In this document: positions 4,877 through 5,885 of the stretch, one piece after another
How positions within the stretch are numbered: position 1 is the stretch's first letter
How the letters are laid out: every line of letters begins with the position of its first letter
Source of the DNA: Sulfurimonas sp.
Lineage (GTDB): Bacteria; Campylobacterota; Campylobacteria; Campylobacterales; Sulfurimonadaceae
Assembly: GCA_027056465.1 (NCBI GenBank)
Contig: JALUKS010000011.1
Span: 1 to 5,885, forward strand
DNA length: 5,885 bases
Direction: 5' to 3'
Notes under the pieces: generated by a model
Told to the model about the DNA's origin: nothing
The model's database searches: none
What the model saw: the letters and a program-made list of their open reading frames with translations, nothing else
Translations under genes and position numbers: made by a program

Positions 4877-5885
4877 CTATTTTTCCTTTTTCTATTGTAG
4901 CATCAAGAACTAATGCAAAACCGATGGCAATATATGCCAAGAACGCAGCGATTGTGTAGGTGAGGTGTAAGCCTATAGTATCACCAAACAGACCCATAGC
5001 CAAGACAACGATAGAGCTTACGGAGAAGTTTATACTCATATAAACGCTGTTGATAAATGTCGGCATCTTTGTATCAAGCTCATGAATAACCGAGAGCATA
5101 ATAGGACCATTTGCAAACATAAATATGCCAAGGAGTGCCAAGAGTGGGAACATCGTATAAGGAGTTGTACTAAAGAGAAAAGCACTCATAGTTAAGGCTG
5201 ACCCAGTTGACATAATGACAAGAGTTTTTTGTCTGCCTATCTTGTCTGAAATATTACCTGAAATAAATGTACCAATGACACCAAAAAACTGTAAAACTGC
5301 CAAAGCACTACTTGCTACCCAAAGAGAGAAGCCTTCTTGTGTGAGATATACTGCGAGATAGAGGGTAACTGCCATCTTCATAGCAGACTGAAAGAACATA
5401 AAGCCGCCCATAACGCCAAAGAGAGGTAGAAACTGTTTTACCTCACGCATAGCATCACCTTTCTCTCTTTTTTTGGCAAACTTTTGGTTTTTAAACTCAA
5501 AGTTTCGCAATTTATAGTAGAGAATAAGTGAAGCGATAATCCCAAAAGGCATCAAACGCCAAGTCCCCTCAAGACCCCACAAAGAGACACCACCTGTGAT
5601 AATGAGAGGTCCAAGCGTACGAGCAAGCTCCCCTCCGACCATATAGTAACTCATCCCACGTCCGAGTTTATCTCCAGAAGATGCTTTAATCATCCCAGGA
5701 GAGGGAATATGAAAGAGTGTTGAAGTGATACCAGCCATAAAGAGCAGAACAATAAGCATCGCATAGGAGTTTGCCACACCCAAGAGTGACATCACAACAG
5801 CAGTAAACGCAGGAGAGAGGATGACAAAGTAACGGGCATCACTCCTCTCAGCTAAAAGACCAAAAAAAGGATTTAAAAGAGAGGG
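4869..5885 (-). CDS. MFS transporter, Fsr-like, 5' end outside the window
   Basis: The minus-strand frame stays open to the window edge, so 338 residues are visible and roughly 50 N-terminal residues are probably missing. The first visible residues, PSLLNPFFGLLAERSDARYF, fit the end of helix 2 and the following loop of a major facilitator protein. The GTG at 5795 and ATG at 5792 are therefore internal codons, not starts. Numbering from the first visible residue, the HIPSPGMIKASSGDK region (about 60-73) and GELARTLGPLI (about 85-95) resemble the fosmidomycin-resistance (Fsr) group of exporters. A basic central loop follows (about 127-148), then a canonical motif GNISDKIGRQK (210-220) in the second half. 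Inner-membrane proton-coupled export is likely; the substrate is unknown. It is the first visible gene of the five-gene cluster and overlaps the next transporter by eight bases. The two transporters are clearly different proteins, not a recent duplication. Confidence 0.87.
   Translation of the reverse strand, partial: PSLLNPFFGLLAERSDARYFVILSPAFTAVVMSLLGVANSYAMLIVLLFMAGITSTLFHIPSPGMIKASSGDKLGRGMSYYMVGGELARTLGPLIITGGVSLWGLEGTWRLMPFGIIASLILYYKLRNFEFKNQKFAKKREKGDAMREVKQFLPLFGVMGGFMFFQSAMKMAVTLYLAVYLTQEGFSLWVASSALAVLQFFGVIGTFISGNISDKIGRQKTLVIMSTGSALTMSAFLFSTTPYTMFPLLALLGIFMFANGPIMLSVIHELDTKMPTFINSVYMSINFSVSSIVVLAMGLFGDTIGLHLTYTIAAFLAYIAIGFALVLDATIEKGKIDV

Noticed and set aside
5790..5795. GTG/ATG as the start of the Fsr-like transporter
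   Set aside because: The frame continues upstream to the window edge and that part encodes the expected transporter helix and loop, so these codons are internal.
3551..5885. Tandem duplication of one transporter gene
   Set aside because: The two proteins share only general MFS motifs and differ in subfamily features and C-terminal domain.

Overview
The window is AT-rich and gene-dense. It looks like a chromosomal stretch of a Campylobacterota (epsilonproteobacterial) bacterium, probably near Sulfurimonas or Sulfurovum. That placement rests on the low GC, the AAGGA-type ribosome binding sites, the tightly overlapping genes, the style of the di-heme cytochrome and the LKNLTILYVEDD-type receiver start. 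It is an inference from style, not a database match. No rRNA, tRNA, CRISPR array, insertion sequence or phage gene was seen.

Left part (1-634): a possible divergent gene start runs off the left edge. An AT-only palindrome carrying a TATAAT on each strand lies between it and the next gene. Next come two short genes that look like remnants: a 97-residue C-terminal piece of an isoprenylcysteine/phospholipid-methyltransferase-type membrane protein, and a 34-codon reading frame holding only the first strand and acidic pocket of a response-regulator receiver domain.

Middle part (635-2169, plus strand): a complete, catalytically intact phosphagen (arginine) kinase of animal type, then a single-domain rhodanese-like protein with its own promoter-like TATAAT. 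A phosphagen kinase is rare in bacteria and is the most striking gene here. It would buffer ATP through a guanidino phosphate, most likely phosphoarginine.

Right part (2173-5885, minus strand, read right to left): five genes in one tight cluster, with overlaps of 8, 4 and 1 bases and one 15-base gap. In order of transcription they are an Fsr-like MFS transporter (its start lies outside the window), a second MFS transporter with a YajR-type soluble C-terminal domain, a di-heme cytochrome c lipoprotein, a NifX/NifB-type cofactor-binding protein with a histidine-rich insert, and a DUF134/UPF0251 DNA-binding protein. They are almost certainly cotranscribed. The last two form a familiar pair. With two exporters and an envelope cytochrome, the set suggests a metal- or redox-linked transport and stress module, but the substrate cannot be read from the sequence. 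The rhodanese gene and this cluster converge with only three bases between their stop codons, and a short hairpin covers both stops.
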